NCBI GenBank assembly: GCA_027919835.1 | Contig: JANVFP010000016.1 | Span: 434,001-498,000 of the forward strand | Direction: 5' to 3' | DNA from: Lentinula raphanica | Lineage: Eukaryota > Basidiomycota > Agaricomycetes > Agaricales > Omphalotaceae | DNA: 64,000 nt | Shown: one piece after another, positions 51,722 through 64,000 of the stretch | Position numbering within the stretch: the stretch's first letter is position 1 | Layout: each line of letters begins with the position of its first letter | Notes under the pieces: model-generated | The model's database searches: none | What the model was told of the DNA's origin: nothing | What the model saw: only the letters and a program-made list of their open reading frames with translations | Translations under genes and position numbers: made by a program

Positions 51722-52783
51722 GAGATTGATGAAAGTTTGCTAACGACAATGTCGCTATTGTGAAAGATATGATGTTTTTTATATCGGGTGCGAGCTCCAG
51801 GATAGGCGTGTGTACTTACGCTATCTCCCTGCGCATGACTTAAAAATCAGGATTGGTGAGGTATTTCGCGAGTGTATCGGGGTATGTGCTCCTAATCCGT
51901 TTTTAATGACATGGTTATTCTCGGCTGAACATCAGTAATCATCTACCACCGCAGATTACCACTGGTATACAAACTGACCTGTTATAGTAAGTCCGGACTG
52001 CCCATGAAAGTCTGAACATAGTCTCCAAGAGACCTCCGTATCGACGAATATTTCGAGGATTAATATATGGTTATTGAGCAAATAGATTGACTCCTTCCAC
52101 GACTCCTTCCACGACTCCTTCCACGACTTGCGATTTCGTTTAGTGGGTGGTCCGACGATGTGGTTTGGCTTGTCATGGTTATTGTGCGAGAACTAGATAA
52201 AGACTCAGTTGAAGCGTGTGACAGTGATGCTGCAGTCACAGCGTCATGTGAGATGATGGATCGTGAAGCTTTCTAAGCGGCTTGGCTCGGCTCGTCTCTC
52301 TGACTAGCTCGTCGTCAACCTTGGTGTTCTTCATACATCTCTCGACTACTTATTCTCGTTAGCTATTAGACCGTCATGCTCTTTGAGCTGGGTCGAATCC
52401 TCTCACTTACCCGTCGCTCCCTAGCAAGCTTCAAGGTGCTTCTTCGAAGCTAAATGGGAAACACAAAGCCTCCCCATGACAACCCTGGACAGCCTGGCAG
52501 TGGATAGGAAACAACTTCAAGGGTCAAAGCTGAAGAGTCAACTACTATACATATGATACGCTCTCAACTAAGATACGCGCTGAACCCAAATGCTGACTAC
52601 ATAGCAACCCACAATTGAAGGACGTCGAACCCTTGTTTTCTTGTTCTGGATAAAGAACAATTGAAGGTGCGCGAGTATATTACCCTCACAGACTGGAACT
52701 CTGGGTTATTCTTCATATCCAAAAGGTCAAGCTTGCCATCTCACACCATCTAGGAGACTATCTAGCATATCCACACGCACCAA
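51722..52783. other. Intergenic, with 12-bp triplicate repeat
   Basis: No gene supported. 52090-52125 has three copies of GACTCCTTCCAC. A GGGTCGAATCC string at 52388 resembles a tRNA B box, but no cloverleaf could be drawn. Confidence 0.5.
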
Positions 52784-53805
52784 ATGAATAACATGACACC
52801 CTCTAAACCCTCTAAACTCTCCTCACCTGGGCGAAAGAAACCTCACTGCCGCAGGTGTGGAGATCCGAGAGAGGGCCATCGAAAGAGCGAGTGTGCTGGT
52901 ACAGTTGCATCCGGTTTCCAGGAAAATTTGGATGATCCAAGTAGTCCCGGAACTTTGACTAGCTCAGATGACGAGCCAAAACGTGAGTTGAGAAGGTTCT
53001 TGATTAGCACTATGTGACTTGAAATACTAAATCGCTGCCCATCTTAGGAAAATCCCCGTCAAGGGCTTCATATATGACTGCCAAGAAACGCACTCGAAGG
53101 ACATCATTGAATCTACCGACTAGTACTACTGCTAACGGAGATGAATCACCTGTCTTTCAACCTTCCACTAGCACATCCAAGCAGGAGACAGTCCATGAAC
53201 CAGAGACTGACTATTATTCAGCCCCGTGTGATAGCGATGGTGATGTAGATCTAGATGTGGGGCAACTCACCAGCACGAACCAAAATTCATTGCTTGATGA
53301 TTTGGACTTCAAACCCAACCTCGATACTTCTGATGTCAAGTCTTCCTTGGAAGTACAGACTGGCGGTCTCTTAGCCAACTCCATCATTGATGACAATGGC
53401 AAAGTCAGACTGCCTCTCCCGAAGGCATTCATCTACGCCTCATCGGACTTTCCTGAACTCAATGAAACTGGTACAACCATTTGCGACAGGACACTCCAGA
53501 ACATTAGAGGGAAAGGGTATCACACCAGTACATTCTACACACCCTTTCCAGTCCCAAATACCAACATGTATGCATACAGGGAATGGTTTGTTGTTGGACA
53601 GGGAGAGGATTCAGATACACTCATTGAACACATTGCGAGACTTGGTGAATCCCAGTCTGCATTGAGAGGTAGAGTGTCTGGGTCATTTGTTGTAGGCAAT
53701 GAACTGGAGATTGTTGAAGGGCCGAGAATGGTGACGATGCCACAGTTGCTGTTTGCGAGTTCTGCAACTGTGATGTTATGTATATACATTCTTTCAATGT
53801 TGTAG
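52784..53805 (+). CDS. Zinc-knuckle protein with C-terminal membrane segment, unknown
   Basis: Two exons (52784-52982 and 53048-53805); the intron removes a GTGAGT...TTAG segment and keeps frame. The N terminus has a basic stretch and a knuckle-like C-X2-C-X6-H-X4-C. A Ser/Thr-rich acidic linker follows, then a more ordered domain (about 53395-53700) with repeated aromatic and Gly/Arg residues, and a hydrophobic C-terminal helix (about 20 residues, L-L-F-A-S-S-A-T-V-M...), which could be a tail anchor. No family recognised. Part of its 3' end is duplicated in degenerate form just downstream. Confidence 0.6.
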
Positions 53806-53884
53806 GTAAGAATTATCCAACTGAAGACCAAACCAGCTTAGCTATACTATGAAAAAAGAAAGAAGAAATTGCTACAAATTTGTG

Positions 53885-54400
53885 AATCGCAACAGGATAC
53901 TTCAGAATGTCGAAGGTCGGAAAGGGTACCAGTACATGTACATTCAAGGACTCCGTCTCCGACGCACTTGTCAAACACATTACGAGGCTGGGTGAATCCA
54001 AGTCTGCATTGAGACGGAGGCCGCCCAACTTTGAACAGACCTAATAATTGTAGGCAATGAACCAGTGGAGATTGTCGAAGGACCAAGGATGGTGACGATA
54101 CGGTATACCACAGTTGCGGTCCGCAAGTTAGCTTGCAAATGCGTATATCCAACACTCTCCTGCCTTTCCTGGGCATAAAGTATGTGGTACAGCATATGAA
54201 GCCCATTCCAATGCATGCAATCATGATAAAGGTGACTATATTCAGAGTCAACAATGATATTCATTTCCAGCTGAAAATGCTTGAGTGGGGTACTCACGTA
54301 CTCGAACACGCCATACAAACCCTACCTCATCAAACAGTCTCTGCAATGCAACAGGGAGTACCACACCACCGCTTGAGGCACCAGTAGTGAACACTGAATA
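53885..54400. pseudogene. Degenerate duplications of neighbouring gene parts
   Basis: 53885-54125 is a decayed copy of the 3' end of the preceding gene (compare 53520-53760). 54125-54390 is a decayed copy of the MFS gene segment 55500-55800 (minus sense), including the splice region. Both carry stops and indels. This shows local tandem copying followed by decay. Confidence 0.65.
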
Positions 54401-54553
54401 TCCCAAAACCCAAACTAACCAGCCATTCCTCCATCTTTACTCGCACTTTCCCACCTTCTGTTCCTAAAGTGGAAGGGTTTCCATGCAAATCAAAAGGAGA
54501 AATAAGCTTCAAAGTTCAATGGCGCGACACTGTAAGCATGTCAAAAAATTACT

Positions 54554-56761
54554 CTACACATTCCATCTCGCCTTCTCCCTCCTGACCAGAAACCTCGAGA
54601 AAAGCATGAAGCACACTCCCAAAACAACGGAGGATCCACTGAACATACAGACAGTCAGATATGACCCATCGGTACCAATCAATGCACCCTGTATTGGCGA
54701 GCTAACGAGCCAGAAGAAAGACGTTGAGAAGAACATCATCCCGAGTCGAAGGCTAAGTAGAGAAAAAATTAGTATAACTACAGCGTTGAAGATGAACATC
54801 CAACTTAAGTTTTACTCACCCAGTTTCATTGGCATTCTTTGCCAAGCTTGCTGTAGCTGCAGGTAAGCAAGATACATATGCACCTTGTAGTTCGAAATTC
54901 AAATGATCATGATATGAACTCTTAGATCAACACCAGTGAAACAAAGGAAAAGAAAAACCGTGACATACCACTAACAATTCCATACAACGCCTCAAACACC
55001 AGGATACCTGCATTATCTCTCGCCTCGAACCATACGTACAGCGAAACAGCCGAAAGGGTACAGGCCACAATCAGCAGATTCAAAGGCCCAAACACCGTCG
55101 CTACCGCATTTGGAAGGGTCCGACCAACAAGGGATCCTGCGTTGAGAATCGCGAGCCTGCACAGTAAAAGACCAGCGCCTGAGAGGACATTTCATTTCAT
55201 TAGTGCTTACTGACACATCATACTTACGAATAAAATGCCAGTCGCTGGGACATCCCATGATTTGTAGCATAGACCACGCCAAAGTTCAGTGGGGCATACC
55301 TAGTAGGATTCAGCAAGAGTCAGTACTTACTAGTACTTACTACTCAGTCACTTGTCTGAGTCAACGTTCGAAGAATTTGAAGTTGTACTTACAGACCCAG
55401 TCCTACAAAACCTGCGCCCAGAACGAGTAATGTATATTCCGGTGTCCGGACTAAAGAAAAGGCTCGTGTCACGGTATTGCACTGAGTGGATAATCAATCT
55501 ATGGAGTCAGCTCACAAACGCGTATATCCAATACTCTCCCGCCTTTCCTAGGCGGAAAGCGTGTTGTACAGCATACGAAGCCCGTCCCAACGCATGCGAT
55601 CACAATGAAAGCCACTATACGTATGATACATAGAATCCATAAAAGCACAATGAGTCAGTTCTAGCTTCAATTTAGCTTCAATTACCAACAGTACTCACGT
55701 ATTCGAACACCCCAAACAAACCCTACCTCGTCAAAGAGCCTTTGCAACGCAATCGGAAGTATCACACCACCAATCGATGCGCCGGCAGCGAAAATCCCAA
55801 ACACCAACGTGCGATAATGTTTGAAGTGATGAGCTAGTACGGCCATTCCAGGGGTAAATAAAAGACCTTGTGCGAGCTCAGGTCGAGTTCAACTTGGGAA
55901 GCACTGAGGCGCATGATATGATATTGTTAGAACATACCCCGACACCGACTCCTTGACTGAGAAGGTACTGATAATACTCTGGGGGATCGTAAGACATGAT
56001 ATCCGCATTAAGATAAGTCATATACAGGAAACATACACCGTCATGCTTACCTGTCGAAATAGAGGTCATCATCAAGCAAAAGAAGAAAAGTAGCCCTCCT
56101 GTTCCGATTAGATGTTTGAAGTACTAGAAGGCTTCAAGTTAGTGACGATGGAGGACGTGATTACCCTTCCATGAAAATCATTACCCCAGCATCGCACAAT
56201 GGCCCCGACACACACCCGACTAGCAGTATCAAGCAAAGCTGGAGCGAACCTATCCATGAGATATTGTTCAGGGATTGAGCAGACAATTGATTGGCGGAAT
56301 AGAAATCTTCGAATACGCCAAACTGAGAGTCATGATGGTATAATAAGCTTCGTGTGGGGTCAAAGAGACAGTGATAGTAGACGTGGTAGTCTCACTGTAT
56401 TCGCAACACCGTCTGGGCATACAAACTTGGTTCAGCCTTCAACGGACACCTATTGGAAATGCGCAGAATCACGCACAGCAAGTTATGGATATCATAAAAC
56501 CCTGCAGTGCGTCGGACTCTTTATTAGAACTCACATCGCCCGAGAAAAGCAGAGAATGGTACATACGCCAAAGACACATAACCAGGCTCGGGCGCCTCCG
56601 TCCGGTACTTCAAAAGGGTCAACATCATGACGTTCTTCATGATCATTAGCTTGAGCATTGGCATTATCCTCAGGCGTCGTGAAGTCTGTGGAAACATTGC
56701 GCTTGAAAGCAACATTTTCAGCTGCGGTCAGTAGGATACTCTCTTGCTTCATTTCCATCAT
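54554..56761 (-). CDS. Monocarboxylate-type MFS transporter
   Basis: Fungal MCT-like permease. The N-terminal cytosolic tail ends in the family's P-D-G-G-A-R-A-W motif (56610-56580). Further exons, found by frame, encode F-G-V-F-E-D-F-Y-S (56320), S-W-I-G-S-L-Q helix 2 (56260), G-P-L-C-D-A-G loop (56210), Q-G-V-G-V-G (55940), G-M-A-V-L-A-H-H-F-K (55850), G-A-S-I-G-G-V-I-L-P-I (55780), N-A-G-S-L-V-G-R (55150) and the last two helices (54780-54620), ending R-W-N-V at 54554. About a dozen introns. The first intron region (56520-56340) is not fully resolved. Substrate could be a monocarboxylate or related small acid. Sister fragments at 44734 and 54125-54390. Confidence 0.75.
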
Positions 56762-57160
56762 GCTAATTCGTTGTAAGCCAGAGTACGTCTGGCAATCAAA
56801 AGGCTGTATCTCTTGCAGTTGATCTGAGCCGGCGCTGAGAACCAGTGTGGTCTCGGTAAGTGGTAGAAGCAAAGAAGAAGCAATTTCAAGCCTGATAAGC
56901 TGAAGGGAAACCCATTGCCGGAAACTGAATCGGATTTTGCCGCGAAAGCATGTATACCGGCAATACGCAACTCTAGTCTCTACGCAACTTGAGTCTTGAA
57001 GGAAAGGAACGACCTGGAACGCCCAAAAGTAAGTGCAAAGAGTGACTGTCATTGAACGAGGGAGTGTTGTGCTATCTGCTACATAGCTTCTTCAATAAAG
57101 TAAATAAATAGAATAAATAAGAATAGCACCGTCTCCTTCGACCTTCGATTACAAAGGAAA

Positions 57161-60100
57161 TTAAGCCCTGTGCGTACTAGTAATCCCATACATGAACGGT
57201 TGAACTCTATCATAGCATTTTGATGTCTTTTTCCGAGTGCCGATTAGAGGAGCTGAAGAAGAAGAAGTAGAAGAGACGTTAGACCACGAAAAGAACCATT
57301 CAACGAAGAAGTCATAGCGTACGAGTGCAAGGTTCCCCCCTATGACAGGTCTGTTCTTGTTAAAGCTAATAGCACCCGTGGTGTCGTCAAACCTGTCCGT
57401 GAACGGAGTGTCCGATGTGCCACTTGAGAGCCATTTGTGTATGGCTTTGATGAAGCTGTCTCGAACAGAATCAGACGTGGTCATTGACGTCCAGATCATC
57501 CACTCTAAGTACGATTAAGTTGTAAATTTCTTCATCAGTACGTTCCAAGGACAAGGACAACCTACCCGCCGATGTGTAGGTACTCCTGCTATCAATAGGG
57601 AATCCATATTTTTCTATTCGTGACCGCGTGATCGTCAGTGAGAATCCAGAATCCTGCATCCGGCGACGAAAGATGAAACCTCCTACTTACCCAGATGATT
57701 CTTGTAGTACGTTGATTCTGCGAAAGTGCATCGTCAGGACTTCAACAATCACTTCTTGGATTCTTGGATACAGAAGACTTACGCATGGAGTTCACAGAGT
57801 CAGGAATGAAGTTGAGGCCGAGGAGTTTGTCCATCGCGAGGTTGAATGCCAGAACATTACTGAAGGGAGCATAAGATGGATGACCCAGGGTACAGAACAT
57901 TCATAGCTCACGTAGATCCTTTTCCGTACTATGACACCACGTTAGTCGGATGAAAGACACAAGTATCAGCAACTCGACATACCTCCAGTGTAAGATGTGT
58001 CTCATCCGAACTGATCCCGTACGTTTTCCATTTCTTGAGATACGAAGCAGCCGTGGACTAGCAGGTCCATGAGTGACAACCGTCGACATCTCCACAAAGA
58101 ATCTGAGGCGCACTCACACTATACGAGCTCGCAGCATCCGAATCATCCAGATACTTCTTCGAAATCACCGACATCGCCTTGATCCCAATGATACCCTTGA
58201 TCGCGAGATTGGTCTGGTTCGGGAGGGGGCCGGCGAAATCGACGGTGCTCAGTTGGTTCACGGGAATCAGGGTGTTCTTGACGAGATAGTCTGCCCATTG
58301 GGTGAGGAATTTGGACTACATAACAGACAGAGTTTAGCATGGGGCTAGGGATGAGTTGAAGCAACGTATGACTTGCATATTTCTTGACTAGGGAGTGATC
58401 GCCCGACCGCTGGGTGTAGTCTAGCATCATGATGATCATGTTTCCGCACTCTGGGCTCGTGCGTTAGTAGAGGTGCATGCATGACATGGTCGATGTTCGA
58501 AGGCTTTGCTTACCTTCTATGGGCATCTTCTCGTCTAGGAAATGATGCATGTCAGAAAGTGTTCAACGTAGTACAGACCAGGAGAGGGTTACCTGAGCCT
58601 AGATTATGGCCATTGGCGATCGGACTGCAAACATTTTTTAGCTTGTGAACAAGTGGAGGACGGTTTGAACACATACTAGTGAGCGCCTAAGTTGCAAATT
58701 CCTCGTTAGAAGGTGCCTCGTATTGAACCGACATGAACTCACCCATATCATGTACAGCCCATGTGTTCGGATACTGTCCCGTAGCTTGGTATTGTAGGAG
58801 CGGCAACAGCATGTACTTTCCTAGCTTCGGGTTCAGGTACATGAACGCTGGCCAGGCCTGGAAGAGAAAATTAAAGCTGGAGGAAGGATATCTCATATCT
58901 AGTAACATAGTAAACATACCGGCATGATGATATCAACCGTGTTGATGTTCTACGAAGGCATTTGAGTCAAGATTGACGTTGAACCACAGTACCATATAGA
59001 CCTACACCATCACTAGATATTTCTGAAGAGGAATGAGAACGCGAAAAGCGAATTCAGGACACAAGTAAACAATGTACCTTTGATAAACATGAGTACGTCG
59101 TCTGTATTCCATGAACCAGGAGAACCAGATATCGTCAACTCCGTAGCACCCAGTGTTTGTCTCATCGAAAGAGCGACGATGTCAGCGTATTGAGACGAAA
59201 TATCTTCTGCTGCGCTTCGAATAGTATCATCGAGAGAGTCCGCTCGAGACAACGCTGAAAGATAATCTTCAAGGAAGGCTTTGATCTATAGGACCAGGGA
59301 TATATGGTAAACGAAATTGGTCATTCAAAGTAGAAGTAGCCAGGGTGAATACAACCACTCACCGCTCCGTGCACCGTAGAATAAGCGCTCCAAAAATAAT
59401 AACTACGCCCTTCAAAAGTATCTCCCTTCTGGATATACTTCACCACCGGATCACGAACATGACCAACAGAGAACACAGCGTATTTCGGGCTTTCCTTCGT
59501 CACTTTGCCCAGTGCACGAGCGAAGCCGAAAGCTGGCCAATCGTTGTTGATAGCACGATAGTTGGTATCGCGGGTGTTAGCTAGTTTGCCATGTTGGATG
59601 AAATGAGAACGAACGGTCGTGCTGTGGCCTGTTTGGAAGGTGGCGCCATCGGCCTGGGGATACCCAGCGACGGTGGTTAGTCTGAGATACAAAGATATGC
59701 TAAAACGTGATGGATGGCTTACATTCCTGGTCGAATAATACACAGATCCCTCTGTTGGACATTATGGAAAGATCAGACTATGACTGAGTTTCTTCTCTTT
59801 GAGAGTATCTTACGCACGTAAAATTCGGCTTTCATCTTCAGTATACACCGTCTGATGCTGCAGCTGCGACTGATGTGTGATAACTTCGTCTGCAGTAGTA
59901 GTCGTCCAGTTGATTGATGCCGTATGGTCAGTCGAGAGCCATTCCCCAGTTATGTCAGTATAAATAGAGACGTCGTGAGCGGAATTATCGTTGGAGGCAG
60001 CGGAGACTGAGAGGTAAGAGAACGGGAGGGATTGCTTGACTAGATGATCGGGCTAGGAAGGAGGAAGGCTTAATCCTGAAGTTGCAACGAGAGAATAGGA

Positions 60101-60607
60101 CATACCTCGATAGGACTCAGGAAAGTGACTGTAAGGTCGACAGGGCCTGCAGATAGAACGAATATTGACCGCGTTGAGGTGAACTAGTGTTATCATGTCA
60201 ACCAAGTTTCGCTTGACCATTGTATCGATGTACCTTCGCGCTGGTTTGGCTTGCCTTCGTGAAATTTGACACGCTGCTGTCCCCCAGAAAGCTATATGCG
60301 ACGCCGTCTATCCGCACAAAGCCGGCCCATCCTAAAGTCTGAAACAGTAACTTCAATGAGTATCAAATTCTTCGCCGGACGAGTTCATACTGTAACTAAC
60401 CGCTCCTGTCCAAAATTCCGGCCAAGCATGATTCAAAGCCACCCCACCGCCCGGAGAAGGATGCCACGCAGAGAGATAGGGTGTTCGAACGGCCAGAGGG
60501 TATGATGGCGCGTTAAATGGCGTCGCCGTCCAGTCGGATGCGACAGGGTGGGTGAGTAACGTCAGAATTACTACGAGTAGAGCAGGCATCCATGTTGAAG
60601 GGACCAT
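57161..60607 (-). CDS. gtaA: Secreted glutaminase A-like protein (GtaA)
   Basis: Begins with a signal peptide (M-V-P-S-T-W...hydrophobic core...P-V-A-S-D-W; ATG 60607). Next comes the family's Y-P-L-A-V-R-T-P-Y-L-S-A-W-H block with W-P-E-F-W-T. Middle exons encode the DUF5127/DUF4965 region (I-N-N-D-W-P-A-F-G-F-A; W-S-A-Y-S). C-terminal exons encode the DUF1793 region, a six-hairpin-like helical domain (W-A-V-H-D-M-G; H-N-L-G; T-N-L-A-I-K-G-I-I-G-I-K-A-M), finishing with R-P-V-I-G-G-N-L-A-L (57350) and the stop at 57161. About 14 short introns. Fungal GtaA enzymes hydrolyse glutamine outside the cell. Frames are open wherever checked; family call is firm, exact exon borders are not. Confidence 0.82.
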
Positions 60608-61769
60608 GGCTGACGTTGTTGAGCGCTCTATCGAGAGAAGTATGTATGTGTAACTTGAGCTAAAAAATTTTTCTTGCTGGCAGTGAAATATTATTCCGGA
60701 CACAGCCTGGGTTCACCGCATGGTCTTGCAGAGCCTTTCCAGCCAAGCATTCCCGTATTCCAACGGATGCTGCTGTTCCGAGCTCGCTTATTGTATAGTA
60801 TGCCTCCAAATGCCTTCTCCGCCCTGCAGGGCTATCTGTAAGGATGAGCTAGAAACTTCGAAACTTGAAAGAGTAGAGGCAAGTCTAGGCAAGATTGATT
60901 TGGTGACACTGACACCAAGCTACACCAAGGTGAACCAATCGCAAAAAGAACTTAGAACAAATCGTCTCCCAGAGACTGTTTGTACCGGCAGCCTACGGTA
61001 CTTCGTTGAACGAAAGCAAATCACCACCCACACTCAGTACAGGCTACAGCGAGAGCAATTGTGCACCTGTTGTTACGAGTCCGAATGAAATGAGGAATCG
61101 TCTTTATGCCGAGATTCGTGTATCATAAAAGGCGATTTTTTTCGCTCAATATGGTAATTTGTCACAAAACTTATTTTCCATTGTCCTTCATTGTGACAAT
61201 ACCCCGTGTCTCTATGGCGTCATCTCTGTTACTTTGTCACAATTGCCATCGGCGCTCACTGGCGCTCATGCCAAAGCACACTACTCAGTGTGCGCGCATT
61301 TATATTGACTTGTTTTTCTCCTTTTCTTTCACTCGACGAGGACTTTTGGTTGTCAAATGTCCGGGACGTCAAATGCCAGCACAAGGAGATGTGCGGCTTG
61401 AACTTCAAAGCTCCAAGACCGTTTTATATCCGAGCGGGCCAGCTTCGATAGCTTTAGACTCCAATATATCGCTTATCGTGCCCAAAACCCCTCTCACTTC
61501 CCTTCCTTTGAGTGGATGCAAGCATTAACCGGATTGAGTTGGATGCAAGTGGAGATTATACTTCTGCTAGAGGTGAGCTTGTTATCCTTGTCTGTTTCTA
61601 TCTTTGACACATCTTCCTATCACTCTTGATCTGTATACTCGCTCTTCAAGACTCTAATGCACAAACCGTTCCACAAACAGCTGCTTAGGTTGCTAGTCGG
61701 CTTCTAGGAATCAACTGAAAGGGCACTGATCCAACTACTGGATGACGGCAACAATAGCACAAGTACGCC
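60608..61769. other. Intergenic, no supported gene
   Basis: Scattered frames up to 140 codons have no recognisable domain, no splice logic and skewed composition. 61110-61300 resembles random coding noise. Promoter of the glutaminase gene probably lies at 60608-60750. Confidence 0.45.
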
Positions 61770-61834
61770 TTGAATGCTGCAAATGACCACGAGCATTATT
61801 TGCTCGCGCCTCAGGATCCCAACTCACCCTCAGT

Positions 61835-63360
61835 GTGCTATTGTGCGAGTCTGGCGGAAAGATGCTACAATACATATACTCACGCGGAGCTTTCCTGGGT
61901 GACTCGCCGCATCCTACAAAGGGCTCCGATCAGACAAATCTCGCAGCTTCCACAGTGCCTGCATCCTTGAATAGCAAGCAAAGTCTCAACCATCGAGGGA
62001 AGGAGCCAGTCAATGTCAATGTTTCATCTCAAGTTCAGACCGTTGCGGTACCAAAGTCATGGAAAGACTGGGATAAGGAAACGAATCAGCCCAATGTCGA
62101 GCTTAGTTACGAACCTGATCCGGGCGAAATTATTGAACACGAAGGACCTGTGGCCATATCGAGCACACATTCGTCGTCTACCGCATCCAAGCCGCTGGGA
62201 TCGAGTGAGTTGTTGCCTTCTTGGTTCTGCTCACATACAGGATACTGAACGCTTATGTGCAGCTGGGCATGAAACAGAGTGGGGTCAACATCGAGGCTTC
62301 GAAGGCATCGTTCGTATGAACACAGGATTGTATGTATCAACTTTCAAAGCGCTTTCTCATGTTCAACGTGTGTTCGTGCTGATTGTCACATTTCAGTGAG
62401 GTTATCTGGTGTGATTTCGACTTATCATCGCTGAGGTTCGTCGGCAGCTTGAATATCATGCCTTCAGGGACTCCGGAAGCGCGCCGTTCTTTCCCCTACC
62501 CCCATGACGCGACCCAACGTGCTGGTCCCAGTGAATTCGCAGAGGAGCTGCCCCTGCGACCTCCTGATCATGTCCTGGTCCTGGTTGAGGTCGAAGGCCC
62601 GGAGGTGGAGGACACCCTAGTTGTCGCGGTCCCTGGGGAATGATCACAGCTCCTCTCACCCGGTCTGGTTTCCTGCAATGGATGTGCGCAGCTACACGGT
62701 ACAAATCCACAACACAGCCTCATATCTCGCTCTACACACACCAGATGGTTTCCTTCTACCATCCACCTTATCAAAGTCTATATCCCAGTCGATCAGGAAA
62801 ACTGATGCAGGAACATTTCATATGGGAACATGTTTTGGATGAGGATGTTCGTGTTTTCCTGGAAGAGCTGGATTCAGAGGTTCGCACTGATTTGCAATGG
62901 ACAGGGTTCGATTGGCAAGCTGCCGCACTCGATGTGGTCACTTTCTGGTGAGATCGTATAGCACAGCTGCAGAATCTGCTCGAGGGTGTCAATCGTACCT
63001 CAAATTTGACTCAAGTTGTCACAGCTGTGCAACGACTATCCTACTCCCCTTGAGATCCTTTCATTGCCTATGGCGAAGTGCTCAACGCTTCAGGGCATGA
63101 TATCTTCTTCGAGTTGCGCTCTTCCCCTTCACTCTTCTATCATCTATGGCAACATTGCTCCCAAAACTACGGCACTCGACTGATGCACATACTCTTCCAC
63201 AGAGTTTCTCGTTGATCAACGTGTACTGAAGATGAGCATGGAGACAGTTCTCGAACGGCTTTGCACAGATTTCGGTATACTTTTCGCTCATGCCATCGAA
63301 CGTCCCAGGAACTACTGGAAGCCCTCGCGTGACCTTGCTCGAAACTTGGTCTTCACTTAG
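61835..63360 (+). pseudogene. Degraded member of a basidiomycete-specific protein family
   Basis: Exon-like frames: 61835-62201 (D-W-D-K-E..., then an acidic block), one after an intron ending near 62262 (E-T-E-W-G-Q-H-R-G-F), one from 62397 (D-F-D-L-S-S-L-R-F-V), and one from ~62660 (F-L-Q-W-M-C-A-A-T-R-Y; W-E-H-V-L-D-E-D-V; W-T-G-F-D-W-Q-A-A-A-L-D-V). The family is one I recall only as an uncharacterised expanded group in Agaricomycetes. After ~63040 the frame hits a stop (S-Y-S-P-stop) and resumes in other frames (H-A-I-E-R-P-R-N-Y-W-K-P near 63290), so the gene appears broken, unless introns were missed. Confidence 0.5.
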
Positions 63361-64000
63361 TTGCGAACAGGACAGATCCCTCTGCAGTCACACTTGCATA
63401 GCATAAAATAGTTCGAACTTCTACATGCCCATGCTGTAGGCACGGTTCACGCTATCTAATATGTACTCGAGTTCTTCCAAGTTTCCCCTTGTTCGCCAAC
63501 ATTGTTTGGTAACTGATATATGTTTTGTACTTACACACAGACATAGAAGTAGATTACTAGAACGCAGAGGTCAGGATGGAGCAGTAAATGCTCCCCGCGC
63601 CGTAGTACTTAGCCTTACTTACTAGCGGTTATCACAAGTATACAAAAAAATTAAAAACATCTTTTGTACTATTCTATACCAGTCTATACCCTGCACCCAA
63701 TTCGGACTCGTTCATGCCATGCCTTAAGGCAATGGCCCACCATCCCAAGTCTGGAATCTGGCCAGGCATGGCATCACGATGGATGAGCAGCTGAGTGTAG
63801 CCCACTCCGCAGTGGATATGACATTGCTGGAATATTTCTGGCATTGGATCATGAAGGAGGATATTGAGTAAAGCCGATGCAAGAGTTCTCGAAGAACGCG
63901 TGGTCCGAATCGATGGCTCAGAGCTTAGCACAGAGTCGGAGAAGGAGTAGTGTTGCCGTGAGTCGAGTTGAGTCGAAATCTGAGTGCTCGGCTATTTCGA
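63361..64000. other. No supported gene at right edge
   Basis: AT-rich 3' flank followed by a stretch whose longest minus frame (63674-63931) has no recognisable motif. Confidence 0.4.

Noticed and set aside
52335..52410. tRNA gene suggested by a GGGTCGAATCC B-box-like string
   Set aside because: No A box, acceptor stem or cloverleaf could be drawn around it.
60720..61528. Plus-strand frames of 122 and 140 codons
   Set aside because: No domain, no splice context and no supporting composition; treated as intergenic.

Overview
This window is genomic DNA from a basidiomycete fungus, almost certainly an Agaricomycete. The evidence is genes split by many introns of about 50-65 bp with GT-AG (twice GC-AG) borders, a KDZ-family DNA transposase, chromodomain Ty3/gypsy retrotransposons, and fungal-type MFS, Zn(II)2Cys6 and glutaminase A genes. 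No rRNA, convincing tRNA, CRISPR array or prokaryotic operon was seen.

Layout. 1-1870: left-truncated Ty1/copia element on the minus strand (gag plus protease start, primer site, LTR). 1870-5264: AT-rich degenerate repeats with two non-autonomous DNA elements. 5265-38029: a chromodomain gypsy element ('gypsy-2', minus strand), about 8.7 kb without its insertions. It carries an extra multi-exon gene in antisense between pol and the 3' LTR. That gene is broken by two copies of a 280-bp MITE. The second MITE copy is split by a 23.5-kb KDZ element (7653-31190) with 280-bp terminal inverted repeats. The KDZ element holds a minus-strand multi-exon gene of unknown function, an Spt5-like NGN-KOW gene interrupted by a 3.1-kb giant palindrome, and the KDZ transposase gene. 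The transposase gene is interrupted by an intact gypsy element with identical LTRs ('gypsy-1', 20580-28264). 38030-42829: a second, truncated gypsy-1 copy into which gypsy-2 has jumped, itself carrying a 1.1-kb DNA transposon. 42830-44920: a pseudogene of a short-chain dehydrogenase plus an MFS tail, with two more MITEs. 45223-60607: ordinary host genes (nodulin-like MFS, Zn2Cys6 regulator, SDR, zinc-knuckle/membrane protein, monocarboxylate-type MFS, secreted glutaminase A). 61.8-63.4 kb: a degraded gene of a basidiomycete-specific family.

The left two thirds is thus a nested set of mobile elements whose order can be read from target-site duplications: gypsy-1 copy 2, then gypsy-2, then MITE, then KDZ, then gypsy-1 copy 1. 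The strongest observations are: (i) the KDZ element with an Spt5-like cargo gene and a recurring GGTATTACC motif; (ii) matching self-priming signatures in both gypsy families (an 11-nt primer site two bases inside the LTR, complementary to a sequence 33 nt downstream of the LTR TATA box); (iii) the antisense gene in gypsy-2; (iv) an extra ORF ahead of gag in gypsy-1; (v) the 3.1-kb palindrome. Gene functions rest on motif recognition by eye; exon borders come from reading-frame continuity and splice consensus.
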